Shown one piece after another: positions 9,375 through 20,249 of a stretch of DNA of 64,000 nucleotides. Made by a program: the position numbers and the translations under genes. Below the pieces are notes generated by a model. It ran no database searches. It was given only the letters and a program-made list of their open reading frames with translations, and had not been told where the DNA came from. The stretch is from Kappaphycus alvarezii (taxonomy: Eukaryota; Rhodophyta; Florideophyceae; Gigartinales; Solieriaceae). How positions within the stretch are numbered: position 1 is the first letter of the stretch; each line of letters opens with the position of its first letter. The stretch is taken from assembly GCA_002205965.3 (NCBI GenBank), contig NADL03000496.1, positions 1-64,000 on the forward strand, written 5' to 3'.

Positions 9375-10416
9375 CTTCAACATCATTCGTCAGACCGACC
9401 GCGGAAGGTCGTACGGCAAAATCACGTGTACTGGATCAGGTCTTCCTTCCAGGAATAATCGAGTACAGGCCTGCTGACGAACCGCTTACTGCATATGACT
9501 GCCAGAACGACAAGTCGTTATTGAACACGTCTACACACCATGCTGGTTCTAACCCCCCTTGTAGTGCAAACAGTACCGAAGAGGAGGGGTGTGAGACCAA
9601 AGGGCTTGAACCCTTGCACAAGAGACACAAAACCCAATGCCAGATGGACCAGCCACCGCATCGTCGTTTCACGAACTGCCAACCCTCTTCCCCTACCCGA
9701 CCTGAATTAAATCAAGCTCGCGTCCTAAAATGTGAGGGCACACCACGTGAATTTGACGAGGATTTCTCGGTAGCTGCAAACAATGGGACTTTCGAGAAGT
9801 CAATAGATTAGGACGACGGACGGCGCTTATCAGCTGGAAGCGATAGGGATTGTGACCGTGGAGAGGAAGGAAGCGATTGGGAAGTAGAGCATTAAAAGCA
9901 GTTAGAAAGTGAAGCAAGTGTAGACCTGATGGATACGGCAACGGATGGCACCAGGAGTCATTCAGACGGAGCTATGCACCGCACGGACAGTACGGTGAGC
10001 TCGAACATAACAGCTTTAGGTGGCCAATCTGTTGATCGAATCATTGAAGTCATGGCCAACTACGGAAATGAATTTCGCAGTCTTCAAATAAATTCAAACA
10101 TCCGCTTCTCCCAACTCGTGGACGAAGTTATGACGGCACTTGGAATATCCCGCCAACCCTTTATATTGTAAGCCTTTACCATCACGACATCCCTTAGGGA
10201 ACAGCTGACCATATTTTTCATGCATTAAAAACACCCCAAATTTCCCCCCTTGGAATATTCGAAGAACCGAAGATTTTCTATCGGGATGACAATGGTGACT
10301 TCATCACTCTAAGCTCAAAAAGAGAAGTTATAGAGATGGTTCACCTCGCTGAACGTTTTCAAATGAATCCATTGGCATTGAGGATTGAGGACATAGTCTC
10401 TTCCAGCAGGACGTAG
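9350..10416 (+). CDS. PB1-domain C-terminal part of the GATA gene (interrupted)
   Basis: From about 9350 a second frame reads as protein (RPTAEGRTAKSRVLDQVFLP and onward) to 10168, with stops only at 9809 and 9893. It ends in the first half of a PB1 domain (VDRIIEVMANYGNEF at about 10032). A third frame, 10198-10416, supplies the second half, with the OPCA-type motif YRDDNGDFITLSSKREV. PB1 domains pair with other PB1 domains. The lysine typical of the basic face is not evident, so this looks like the acidic type. Both stops would be removed by an intron at 9770-9901. The break at 10168 follows GTAAGC, but no acceptor fits the phase. The gene may be spliced, degraded, or misread at one or two bases. 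Confidence 0.6.
9770..9901 (+). other. Possible intron in the GATA-PB1 gene
   Basis: The segment starts GTAGCT after codon TCG and ends AAAAGCAG before TTA. It is 132 bases, begins and ends between codons, and contains both in-frame stops. It lacks a clear pyrimidine tract, and its reading frame also looks protein-like, so this is a suggestion only. Confidence 0.35.
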
Positions 10417-10745
10417 AGGCGAATAACGAAATGCGCTTTGGAGAAACTTGAAGCCTCCGCACCTGTGAAGCCAGAGGAAAGACAGGAACCAACACGCTGA
10501 GCTCAATCTCATGGGCTTTCTTGCGCCTTTTTTTGGAATCTTCAGCCCAATCTCACCATTTACAACCCTTGCACGAACTTCTTGGTAATGCTCCTTCCCC
10601 ACTGTGGTGCGCAATACCCTATAAAATAGTTGCGACAGACCAACTGCAGTCATCTAAGCTGCGTATTACTGGAACCATAAACGTGACCGAAACGTCTCTA
10701 TCATGTTTAACTTATGTTCATGGTTCCAATAACAAATCAAAGGTG
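10417..10745 (+). other. Flank between the GATA-PB1 gene and element C
   Basis: After the stop at 10414 the same frame stays open to 10497 with charged, protein-like content, so the gene may end slightly further on. I recognise nothing else. The last five bases before element C, ACCTC at 10746-10750, are its target duplication. Confidence 0.4.
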
Positions 10746-10811
10746 ACCTCTGTTGTAAATGAAGATTTGGGCATGCTGCGCTGGCTGCGCTGGAAAATTT
10801 GGTCATGCTTC

Positions 10812-12524
10812 CCAATTGCCTCCGATCTGCTTTTAACGAACTTATGGAAAGTCTCTTCACCTCATTCCTACGCGCCCCGAACAACGCTGACCTCGAAGCC
10901 TCTTTCTCCAGAATTTATGCTGTAGGAAAATTGGTCACAAGGAAGAATGGAAAAGGAGGGCCACGGAACCGTAATAATGCTGCTTTCTCTCGATCTCTCC
11001 ACTCCCGCCTTCGTTCCGCCAAGGCTGGTCGCTGGCACTATCTCTTCGAAAGTGCCACAACGGCATTCGGCTCCCTCCCTTCCTCTTCTTCCCCGCAAAC
11101 CCATGACCCGCTCCGTCGGACACGTCAACTGATGTCCGAAGGGGCTGTCGGCAAAGCCGCCCAGTCTCTCTGCTGCAATACTCCTCCTGCCCCTTGCACA
11201 CCGGACAACGCTGCTACTCTGGAATCTCTCCATCCTTCCCCATCCTTGCCGGTTCAATCCTCCCCTCCATCCACGCTTCCTCCTCCCTATACCTTCACCG
11301 AGGCGGAAGTGCGCCGCGCCCTCAGGACACTTCCCTTTCACACAACGGGGGTTTTGATGCAAAGGCACGCTGCAGCAGCCGTCATGTCCAATGCGGCCTG
11401 CTTGATGACTGGCCTGAAGGTAGCATTTTAGGAAGCGTAGTTCCTTCCCCATTACGCTGTAGGTATACCCTTTTTGAGTCGATTGCGTTGTCTGGAAAGC
11501 CATGGGATAGGTCGGAAATATCTTCCAACAGTAAAACACCCACTCACTGACTGACTACTGAGCTCGTGGACTACAGGTATGATCGCTTCACGACATCCCT
11601 CACCCCTGTTTCCAAAACGCGTCATGTATCTAACACTGCTTCCTCGTCCTCATTGCCCTTCTCCACTCTTCCACTCAGCGGTAACGGTGCCCGCGCTGCT
11701 CCAGAAGTCTGGATTACTATGGTCTGTTTACGTCTCGGCGTGCCACTTTTCTCTGGATCCCGTTCCTGCACCATATGTTCCCATTCAACTGCCATGCTAG
11801 ATGTTCACAGTCATCACGCCATGGTGTGCAGTACTGGCGCCGGTAGCGTTCGCCGCCACGACGCACTTCGTGACGAGCTAGCTCGGTCCATCCGCCATAC
11901 TGCTCTACTCCATGGTGTTCGCGTTTCTCGGGAGCAGCGCTTTCCAGATCCTCCACATCTTCTTCTGGCTTCCTCGCGGCCTCCCAACTGACCAGAGAGG
12001 AACGACAGGTTCGAATTGACCGCATTTATCCTTCTGCTTCTTCCGCGACCCAGCTCCGCCTAAATGTGTTTATTAATGACTCCGAGTTCGCCGCCAGCCC
12101 GCAGGCCTTTGATGTCTCTGTCATCAGTCCGCACTCATCCAGGTTTCGTTCTTGTCCTCCACATGGCCATATCTCCAAGAAAGAATCAGAGAAACGCCAC
12201 CATTACCATACTTTATGCGAATACTACGGACTGGACCTTCACCCCATGGTTGCTGATGCCTATGTTTGCACTGGACCCGGGTTTGATCAAGCCGTGCAAC
12301 AAGTCGCCCACTTTCTCGCCAGCAAGCGTGGTACCTCTGTTGCCGCCGAGAAACATTTGCTCCTCGTTAGATTCGTATGCCTGATTGCCCAATACGTTGC
12401 TGCGTCCGTTAATCGGCGGCGTCTTGACCAGACCACCGATTTGGCCCCTGCTGTGTAGTCCCAGACCATGCGCTATGTGGCGCTAGCGGTCTCCTGAGTA
12501 TTGATCATTAAAGGTGATGCTTTC
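10812..12524 (+). mobile_element. LINE copy lacking its RT core, inserted in LTR C
   Basis: The insert is bounded by a 10-bp duplication, GTCATGCTTC (10802-10811 and 12525-12534). Its first 600 bases encode a pre-RT segment like that of the LINE at 54.5-55.0 kb and end at the usual RT entry (FTEAEVRRALRTLP). From 11566 it encodes the post-RT part: a C-x2-C...H-H...C cluster starting at 11767 followed by RRHDALRDEL, then, in another frame from 12066, a segment with FDVSVISPHS. The RT catalytic core between them is missing. It therefore could not move by itself. The post-RT module resembles the zinc and restriction-like endonuclease end of R2-type LINEs. Confidence 0.75.
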
Positions 12525-12788
12525 GTCATGCTTCGGTGGCTGTGCTGGCACTCTTTGCTGACTTCGCTTGCATGCTGCGCCGGCTGCGCTGTCACTGTAC
12601 TTACAATTTTATTTTCAATTAATTTAGAGCGGTGCTTTGGACCGTACTGTAGCGTGCCAATAGAGCACATTTGTACTGTATAGGTGCTACGAATTGTGAG
12701 GGCTGAAAACTTTATATAAGGAGCTGTTTGCATGAGATGATAGGAGTACTTGGGGGCCAGCAAGCCCTAGTGGGACGCTCACCAAACT

Positions 12789-13130
12789 CAGGCGCTGCCG
12801 CAACACTCGCAGAGCGTGAGAAACATCGTCATCACGGCACTTACTGCAACCAAAACGATACCCTCCTCTCCAACGTCCGGATTGATATCTATGGAGCCTT
12901 GGGCGACGACGGCAAGGGTTTTTCCGCCGCCTTGCTTCCTTCGCTGCTTCCCGTCGCGATTCCTCCCCTTAACAGGAGCTCAGCGACTTCGTTACCCGTT
13001 TTGCATTTAGTCTCCAAATAATGTAGGCGCGACAGGTTTCTACCGGCCGCCCGCATCCGTAGTTAATTGATGAATACCCTCCGCACGCTTCTGTGCGACA
13101 TTGTACAACCAATAAAGATTTGGCACCACT
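12789..13130 (+). mobile_element. 342-nt non-LTR-like insertion in LTR C
   Basis: The piece interrupts the LTR and is flanked by the 8-bp repeat ACCAAACT (12781-12788 and 13131-13138). Its right end carries AATAAAGATTTGGCACC, a polyadenylation-type signal close to the end. One frame reads as protein from about 12815 to 13018 (containing RIDIYGALGDDGKG), so it is probably the 5'-truncated tail of a LINE. I cannot name the family. Confidence 0.6.
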
Positions 13131-13302
13131 ACCAAACTAAGTCGCACACAACACAGAGTGTATAGGGAGTTGGCAGGTAGTTCTACCGTTGCACTCCCCA
13201 CCGCCCTGACGTCTACCGTAGCACTTTAGTCGCCCGCAACGACTCTTTCTTCGGGTATTTAGTGGTTTTCCTTTTCTTTAATGACATTTTCACCCTATCA
13301 AT

Positions 13303-13319
13303 TGGAACCTCTGTCGAGG
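13303..13319 (+). other. Primer-binding-site candidate, element C
   Basis: TGGAACCTCTGTCGAGG starts two bases after the 5' LTR, the same offset as in element A. The sequence differs from A's site at several positions. The tRNA is not identified. Confidence 0.5.
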
Positions 13320-13430
13320 TTTCTTGCACTGGTAGCACGGTACTTGGCGGTTTGTTTTTAAGGTCGGGGGCTTGTTCAGTAAATATAATAGCTTTCGAAT
13401 GATACACCCCACAAATGCTTAATTTCAGTT

Positions 13431-14442
13431 CAAGGGTAGCAGGAGTGAGGACGTGGAGGGGTTTCTCTATACATATGTTAATGTTTTGATGAAAGGCAAG
13501 AACGACGAGGAGAAAACTTTATGTTTTTTCGCGTATTTGTCTGGCGACGCGAGGGTGAAATGCGAGGCAAAATTTATAACCGGATGGTCCTTAAATGAAA
13601 ATGGCCGTGACTTTAACAAAGTTTGCGCATGGCTAGTCAAAGAATACGCAAGGGCGGTAGAGCCCGATGAGATGATTCGTAGGGCTATTGAGGCTCGTTT
13701 AGATTTACAGGATTTGTTGGGTTCATTGGTTCGGGTGTGCACTCTCTACGATAAATCAGGTTTCAAGGACGAAGCAAAGTACAGGATGCGCCACAAGGCA
13801 GCGATGGGCGGCAATCTCCTGGCGGACTTCCTTCTTATTGAAGGACGTCGCGAGTTCAGCGATCTAAAGGATACGATCGTGGAATACGTCGTTAGTATCG
13901 AGACCTTGCAGTCCCTGGGTTCCTAGCGCGGGAAAAGCTATGCGAAGGAAGCTATCTTTGACCCGGAGCAGAATAACTCTAGGCCCGTGACGAGTGCAGC
14001 GGCGTTGGAGTCTGTCCGGAGCGACGTCGGGAAGCTCGACGAGAAAGTTGAGAGCCACTTCGACAGCCGCTTGGACTTGATAACTTCGCAACTAGAGAAC
14101 CGAACCCTAACCATTGGGAAGAAATCGGGAGACGTGTTCTGCTATTGGAAAACGCAGGGAAATTTCGCTAACCGGTGTCCTGAGAACTTGCACCTCAATA
14201 CACTTTGCGGAAAATGCGGCCGGTATCGGCATCATAAGACTATTTTTTGGTCGAAAAATGGACGTCAGGGTGGAATACCGGAAGCGAGGGTAGAATCCAG
14301 ACCCCAGCTGAAGCTGTTAAAAAACGGACAAGAGAAGGGTCCTGTTTACGCGGAGACGGTTTCAGTAGTTCGGAAATCCGAGCAGGTTAGCGTTTCCAAA
14401 CGGGACGCTGAGGAAAATGTGCTATCCAAAAACCAAGACTAG
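13431..14442 (+). pseudogene. gag, element C (degraded)
   Basis: The segment aligns with the gag of A and E along its whole length (FLYTYVNV, EYARAVEPDEMIRRAIEARL, SAAALESVRSDV). The start codon is lost and a stop lies in line at 13431-13445 by comparison; a TAG ends the first part at 13924. Both zinc knuckles are damaged: the first has lost a cysteine and its histidine, the second its last cysteine. Unlike A and B, the knuckle region is in frame with the preceding segment. Confidence 0.85.
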
Positions 14443-14584
14443 GGCAATACCCGCTGGAATATATCCCAGAGCACTCGTTTTCTCGAACAAGAAGAATGAA
14501 TATATTAGTCCCAGAGGTTCCTTTGGCTACGAAGGCAAAAAACAGGGAAAATACGGAAGTAGCGGTTTACGGTAGGGGTGCTAG

Positions 14585-15326
14585 GATACGCTGAAAAATA
14601 CGACCAATTATCCCAGCTCGCTACGGCTCCATCCAATATGAATTTTGGACAGCTACTGAGGGGGATGCAGAAAATGTGAGGAAAAAGTTGATGAAGGCCC
14701 TAAGGCACGGGACGAATAACAAGGGGAAGAGAGCTGCCGTCACCTCGGCAGACGCTACCGCCAGACGTCTTAAAATAGCGCCGGTTAAGGTACTAAGAAG
14801 GGACTCAAAGGCTTTATTTGACTCCGAAGCAGTAAGAAATCTTATTTCAGGGGATCTTGTCGAGGAACTGGGCCTTGACATGCTTCCGATCACTAGGAGG
14901 ATAGCTGTCGCAGACGGGACCGTGTCTCACTGCCTTGGCGTTATCGAAAAGGTTTCAGTATTATTTACGGGGATGAAAGTGAGTTTGGACTTCCTAGTGA
15001 TGCAAGACCTTACTTTTGACACAATTATAGGGTGCCCAAAAATGGAGCAACTGGAAGCTTGTATCGACCTGGGGAATCAAATAGCCTTAGTATAAATTGA
15101 CGGGAAACAAGTGAGGCTGCCATTGAATTACGATAGAGGAACGAGTTTGGATAAATGGAGTGGGACCAATAGCGAAGATTTCATATCCAGTTATGATAGC
15201 GGTGGCTCCGAAGTCACGGTGGAGAAAGAGCTAATAGAATCGGACGAACAGAAAACTATGAGCTTTGCCTGCGACGATAAAGATCCTGGCTACCGTACAG
15301 GTTGCAATTGGACTACGCGGCCCTAA
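14585..15326 (+). pseudogene. Protease region, element C (active site changed)
   Basis: This corresponds to the B protease, and the frame 14676-15095 covers its core. The catalytic D-S-G of the family reads D-S-E here (ALFDSEAVRNLIS), which should abolish activity. After 15095 a stop interrupts the link to the acidic spacer with SEDFISSYDS that precedes RT in A and B. Confidence 0.82.
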
Positions 15327-15639
15327 CAAATCTACTAATACGTAGCCTTATGCGCAGATAGCACACGATACAGTACATCCAATGACGCTACATGATAGCA
15401 ATATAAGGTCATGTGTGCTGCCCGCTGGCGCAAAATGGCTGCTTAAGTACAGATAGCTCAGTAAATAACACTATGACGGCAGTCGAATATATTCTACCCG
15501 CAGCTAACAAAATTTACAAGATAGAACCAGATGATAGGACCATAGAGGTTATGGGCAAATTGGAAAATTGAAGGCTACTCATAACAAACTGAAGCACATT
15601 TCTCTTCCTAACGCGGAGAACGTTCTAGCAATACTTATC

Positions 15640-16920
15640 TTAAACGAAGTGATCGCCTGGAACGCTTGGGACTTACGACTGGCCTAAGTCCCTGTCACGC
15701 ACTCATTGGAGCTGACTAATACCGACCCGGTTTATCATAGAACTAAACGTCAACCACCAAAATGGGAAGGAATCATACAAGAAAACGTCGCTATTATGCT
15801 ACGAAGCGGTGAGTCGAGTTTTTGTGTCGATTTTCGCTTACTTAACCAAAGAATGATCCTCGATCGATTCCATCTCACAAATATGGAAGAAATTCTGGAA
15901 GAATTGAAAGGAGGTCGCTTCTTTTCGTCTATAGATTTGTACACAGGATATTGCCAGATACTCGTCTCTGAATAATTCAAAGCTGTGACGACGTTTACCT
16001 GCAAACTGGGCCGTTCTGGTTCGAAGTGATGCCATTTGGTCTTATGAATGCAACGGCGACATTTCAAAGGATGATGAATGAAGTATTGAAAAATCTCTCT
16101 TTTGTAAGAGTGTATATAAACGACGTGGTGATATTTTCGGAAACAATGGAGTCCAATCTGGACCACGTTAGGGTATTGATAGAAAGTAAATCACGATATC
16201 ACTTGAAAATCAAACTGAGCAAGTGCTTCTCCGCACAAAACTCTATCAAATTATTTATTTATTTATTTATTCATGTGGTGGACGACAATGGTATTAGGGT
16301 TGACCCAGAAAAGACCTCTAGGATCAAAAACGCTCCCAGGCAGACTTCCTAAACCGAGATGCGTAGCATCCTTGGCCTGGCGTCGTACTACAGACGTCTT
16401 ATCCCAGATTTCGCTAACATAGCTGCCCCTTTACAAAATTAAACTTCAAAGACCGGAAAGTTTGTCTGGGGCCCAGAAATGGAAAACGCTTTCTACGAGC
16501 TAAAACGGAAATTGTGCCAACCGCCCGTACTCACATATCCGGACTTCGAAAAAGCATTCGTCGTCGAAACTGACGCTTCGGAGAATTTAATCGGCGCGTT
16601 GTTGTCCCAGAGAGGTGATAACGTCAAATTACACCCAGTAAAGTTTGCGAGTCGTACATTGAAATGATGCCGAAAGGATGTACACAGTATGCGAGAAAGA
16701 GGCGCTGGCGGTGGTGTTTTCTCTAAAACATTCCGAGTCTACTTCCTCTCAATACAAAAATTTGAGCTAATAACACACCATCAGGCCCTCAAAACTGCAT
16801 TCAAGAAGAAAGATGTCCACAACTGTTTGGCGCGATGGCTCGAATTATTCGGAGAATACATATTCGAAATAACTTACCAACCGGGAAGAGTCAACTAGCC
16901 AGCAGAATTTCTTTCCAGAT
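15640..16920 (+). pseudogene. RT and RNase H, element C (inactive)
   Basis: RT motifs follow in order (FCVDFRLLNQRMI, SIDLYTGY, MMPFGLMNATATFQRMMNEV). The catalytic YIDD reads Y-I-N-D at 16113-16124, losing an essential aspartate. Stops lie at about 15973 and in the later segment, and a deletion removes the text between the thumb-side motifs near 15810. A tetranucleotide run has expanded inside the domain at 16251-16272. The RNase H start ([15 protein letters not shown]) is in frame with the preceding [13 protein letters not shown], unlike in A and B. Confidence 0.88.
16251..16272 (+). repeat. TTTA microsatellite inside the RT of element C
   Basis: Five TTTA-type repeats replace the few bases that encode LLGHIV in element A. 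It is a short tandem expansion within a former coding region. Confidence 0.8.
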
Positions 16921-17029
16921 ACAAGGGTCCGAAAGGGAACGTCGCAGACGCAGGAAAACATAGTGCCGAAGTAGCCATCGTCGATACCGCTGGACTGGCT
17001 GACCTCGAAACCATATTAAAACCCCTTTT

Positions 17030-18180
17030 TCAATTTCTGACGGGGCTAGAGATCAATAAAATTGGTGTGGAACACAGGGACTGGGTGAGACGAAACCAAA
17101 AAGTATTTTCGGTGTGGGAAGGAAAGCCATTTAGGTTGACAATAGCAAGTCCCCGGCTAGTGGCTCCAAAAAAAAAGAAACGATACTATGAGAACCTTCC
17201 ATGATGAATTAGACCATTGGGGCCTTAGCACAACGAAAAAATTCACCATGGAAAGATTTGGGAGGCCGGACGTTCATAGACACATCTATAACTTCCTGAA
17301 AAGTTGCAATGGCTGCCAAACGTTCACTCCAGCCCAAAAATACAAATCCCCTCTCAGTATTCCTATTAAAGGGCTATTTAATACATTCTCCCTGGACTTT
17401 GCTTGCTTCTTCAAGAAAAATCTTTCTGGGAGCAAATAACTTCTCATAGGAGTTTAGCACTCGACAGGTTGGCCATCTGCAATGCCGGTTAAGTAAGCCA
17501 CCGCCGAGTCAGTCATTGAACTTATAAAGAAGAAAATATTTGAGCCTTTTGGCCTGCCTACGAGAACTATCTCGGAAAACGTGCTTGCTTTGCAGCTACA
17601 TCTCTTGCCAAATTTATGAGGAAAAACGGAATTAAGAGCAAAAAGGTCCTGCCCTATTCTATGTCTAACGGGAAGGCAGAGAGGATGGTGGGAACCAACG
17701 ATCATGTCGGGAAGCGATGCCTCCTGGGAGGACTCTGTGACAAAGGTTTTGTACGGTTACAGGCGTAGAAGAGGCAGCGACTGGCGCTCCCCATTTGAGC
17801 TAATGTATGAAAAGGCCCCTAGAATGGTACAAGAGGAGGTTGAAAGTGCTAGCATGGAATCTAAGGGAAGAGAGACGGAGCTCCTAGCCTCCGAAAACTG
17901 GACGTGCAACCGGGCCAGAAAGGGAAACAATATAAGGGCCCTCCTGAACTATCGCGGACATTTGCTGTCGGGTCGAAGGTTCTGGTCATATATGGTAAGG
18001 CGTTACAACAGAATGTGAAGTGGCCTGCATTCCGTACGAAGTATTCCAATCCGTGCGTTATAACAAAAGCGAGGCACCCACATTACGAGCTCTGCTCAAG
18101 CTCTGGGAAGAGGTCGAGAAGGGCTATTCATGCAGGACAACTCATTCTATATCATGGAAGAACGAAATATCTTTGTATGA
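17030..18180 (+). pseudogene. Integrase, element C (degraded)
   Basis: The order matches element A: the FHDELDHW and CNGC zinc-site remnants, SLDFACFF (first catalytic aspartate), then a damaged second-aspartate region (around 17570), a glutamate-bearing SNGKAERMVG at about 17672, and KVLYGYRRRRGSDWRSPFEL. Frames change at 17439, 17640 and 17700. The GPY/F-like module is recognisable at 17980-18150 (KWPAFRTKYSNPC, SSSGKRSRRAIHA). Confidence 0.83.
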
Positions 18181-18199
18181 TTGGCACCTACACTGTCGT

Positions 18200-19298
18200 A
18201 AAGAATGTACTGGTCCATAAATACATGATGCTCAGGATTGGCGGAAGGCGGGCAGGGCAGTAGATTGGATCAATGTCAATAGAAGATGCCGAAACTCAAG
18301 TAATTCTACATTTCTTCATCAACATAGCGCTTGTTTTCAGGGCTCTGATAGGTCCATTCCTTTCTGGTCAAGACCACAGTTTGTTTTAAGGGTATTTTTT
18401 CGTTTCAAGTAAGAAGGTTCGCCGACGCCGGTCCAGAACTTGTAGTAGTCATTTAACACTATGCCGTGGGGCGTTACGGCGCAGTTAAGCCTGTGAATCT
18501 GTCGCAGACATACTTCAACGTAGTTCGAATCGCATTTTGGTTTCTGGAATCCCACTTGCACGTCAAAATTCGAGGCCATGACCTGGCATCAGATGTAGAG
18601 TATAGGCTGGTCCCTTACTTGCTGTTGGATACATACGTCCCCACCCCAGGAGAGGAACGAAGAAGAAGTAATTATGTCCGCAGGCGGGTCTTCGAAAGGT
18701 TCCGGTGACCACGGAAGGGGCCAAGGGCTGCCTCAGAGGGAACCACGGGCCAGCTTGAGCACTGCCAGAGGTGTAAATGAGCCTCCGTCACTCGAGGCTT
18801 CTAGTCCCGCATCCATAACCACACTGTACAAATATACATAATACATAGTCGCTAGTAAGAGGGTTTTTACGTGGCTTTCTGGCCTCAAAGACGATGATAA
18901 CGACGCTCAAGTCATTTTTTTTCATGGTGAATATTTGTCTCTGTTTCCGGTCGCTCCACGGAGCGCACTTGTTATATGACGATGCATTCTTGTTGATACG
19001 CGATTTTTTCTTCTCTACGCACCCCTTTCTATGGGATCTTCCGGACGAGTTTGCATACCACATACATTATTTCACTGTGGAAAGGTTCGGGTCGGTTAAA
19101 GAGGAAGAATGTATTCGACCCCACCTTTCCATCATCAAGCCGACATATGAGGCCATGAAACGAAGTGAAGTACCCGTCACGGGAACGTACTTCTTGGAGC
19201 ACCATACTGGCAAAAGCCTACTCCCTTATCTGTTCGACAGGCCTTACATTCTCGAAAACAGGCTGAGGGTATCGGGAGAAGAAACGGAAGAGCAATGA
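18200..19298 (+). pseudogene. Duplicated C-terminal extension, element C
   Basis: Both extension units are still visible despite great divergence. Unit 1 is frame-broken at 18320-18460 but readable from 18466 (GRYGAVKPVNLSQTYFNVV ... EYRLVPYLLLDTYV). Unit 2 is open from about 18924 to 19248 (NICLCFRSLHGAHL ... LLPYLFDRPY). That the pair is found in an element this diverged shows the duplication is older than the A/C split and suggests both units were selected. Confidence 0.8.
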
Positions 19299-19331
19299 AG
19301 AGCCGGGACTTTTATCTTGAGCAAGGGGGCA

Positions 19332-19830
19332 TGTTGTGAATGAAAATTTTGGCATGCTGCGCTGGCTGCGATGGAAAACTTGGTCATGCTTCGCTGGCTG
19401 CGCTGGCACTCTTCGCTGGCTTCGCTTGCATGCTGCCCCGGATGAGCTGGCATGCTGCGCCGGCTGCGCTGTCACTGTAATTACAATTTTATTTTCAATT
19501 AATTTAGAGCGATGCTTTGGACCGTACTGTAGCGCGCCAATTGAGCACATTTGTAATGTATAGGTGCTACGAATTGTGAGGGCTGAAAACTCTATATAAG
19601 GGGCTGTTTGCATGAAATGATTGGAGTACTTGGGGTGCCAGCAAGCCCTAGTGGGAAGCTCACCAAGCTAAGTCGCACAAAGCACAGAGTGTAAAGGGGG
19701 TTGGCAGGTAGGTCTACCGTAGCACTCCTCACCGCCTAACGTCTACCGTAGCTCTTTAGTCGCTCGCAACGACTCTCACCTCGGGTAGTTAGTGGTTTTC
19801 TTTTCCTTTAGTGCCATTTTCACCCTATTA
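19332..19830 (+). repeat. 3' LTR of element C
   Basis: The LTR starts TGTTGTGAATGAAAA after a purine-rich tract (GAGCAAGGGGGCA) and ends CACCCTATTA, the last bases having drifted from CTATCA. A TATA motif CTCTATATAAGG lies at about 19590. Confidence 0.92.
19351..19470 (+). repeat. GCATGCTGCGCTGGCTGCG subrepeats in U3 of LTR C
   Basis: About five imperfect units built from CATGCT, CGCTGG and CTGCG follow one another. The matching start of the 5' LTR has them too, on both sides of the LINE insertion. U3 repeats often carry activator sites, but no protein can be named. Confidence 0.7.
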
Positions 19831-19835
19831 ACCTC

Positions 19836-20249
19836 TTCCCACATTCCGACACTAGATATTTTTGAACCCTCTGTCGTCAAATGCTTTTGCGACTTAGATT
19901 CAAATCCACTCCATTCATACATATTTTCATAAATTCGTCTTGTGTCAAACAGTTAATCTCTTCTTTAGTGCGTTTAGAACACTTTAAAAAGGTTCTAAAT
20001 GCACTACGGAAGTGTTAACGTATGAGATAAAGGCTAAGAGAAACAATATGTCTCGAGGAAAATGCGTTAATGCCATGCGTAGTGCGGACAAGTTTCAAGT
20101 GTTAAGAGGGGCCTCCAGGGTGCGACTGGTAGATACAGTTTACTTATTTTTCCTGATGACTAATGATAATGAGGTAAATACGGCCTGGTCAAGAAAAAGC
20201 ACTGTTATCCTCCATCATTTCGTATCCAACCATTAAATCACCAGCAAGG
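19836..20249. other. Spacer with a hairpin between element C and LINE debris
   Basis: No gene is seen. An inverted repeat at 19970-20002, GCGTTTAGAAC and GTTCTAAATGC around a short A/T-rich loop, could form an 11-bp stem with one mismatch. It may be part of an unrecognised element end. Confidence 0.4.

Larger units (their letters stand above)
10751..13300 (+). repeat. 5' LTR of element C, split by two insertions
   Basis: The LTR starts TGTTGTAAATGAAG at 10751 and ends CACCCTATCA at 13300. Removing 10812-12524 and 12789-13130 restores a repeat colinear with 19332-19830. A TATA motif (CTTTATATAAGG) precedes the R-U5 part. Confidence 0.9.
10751..19830 (+). mobile_element. Ty3-like LTR retrotransposon, element C (old relative of A and B)
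   Basis: LTRs at 10751-13300 (interrupted) and 19332-19830 flank a gag-pol region homologous to element A but clearly diverged. The element is bracketed by a 5-bp duplication, ACCTC at 10746-10750 and 19831-19835. Its coding region has many stops and frameshifts, a changed protease active site and a changed RT active site, so it is an old, inactive copy. Two other elements have landed in its 5' LTR. Confidence 0.93.

Noticed and set aside
19351..19470. Repeat cluster as a CRISPR-like array
   Set aside because: Units are adjacent and imperfect with no unique spacers, lie inside an LTR, and the DNA is eukaryotic.
19870..19920. GATTCAAATCC resembling a tRNA T-arm
   Set aside because: No acceptor, D-arm or anticodon arm can be arranged around it.
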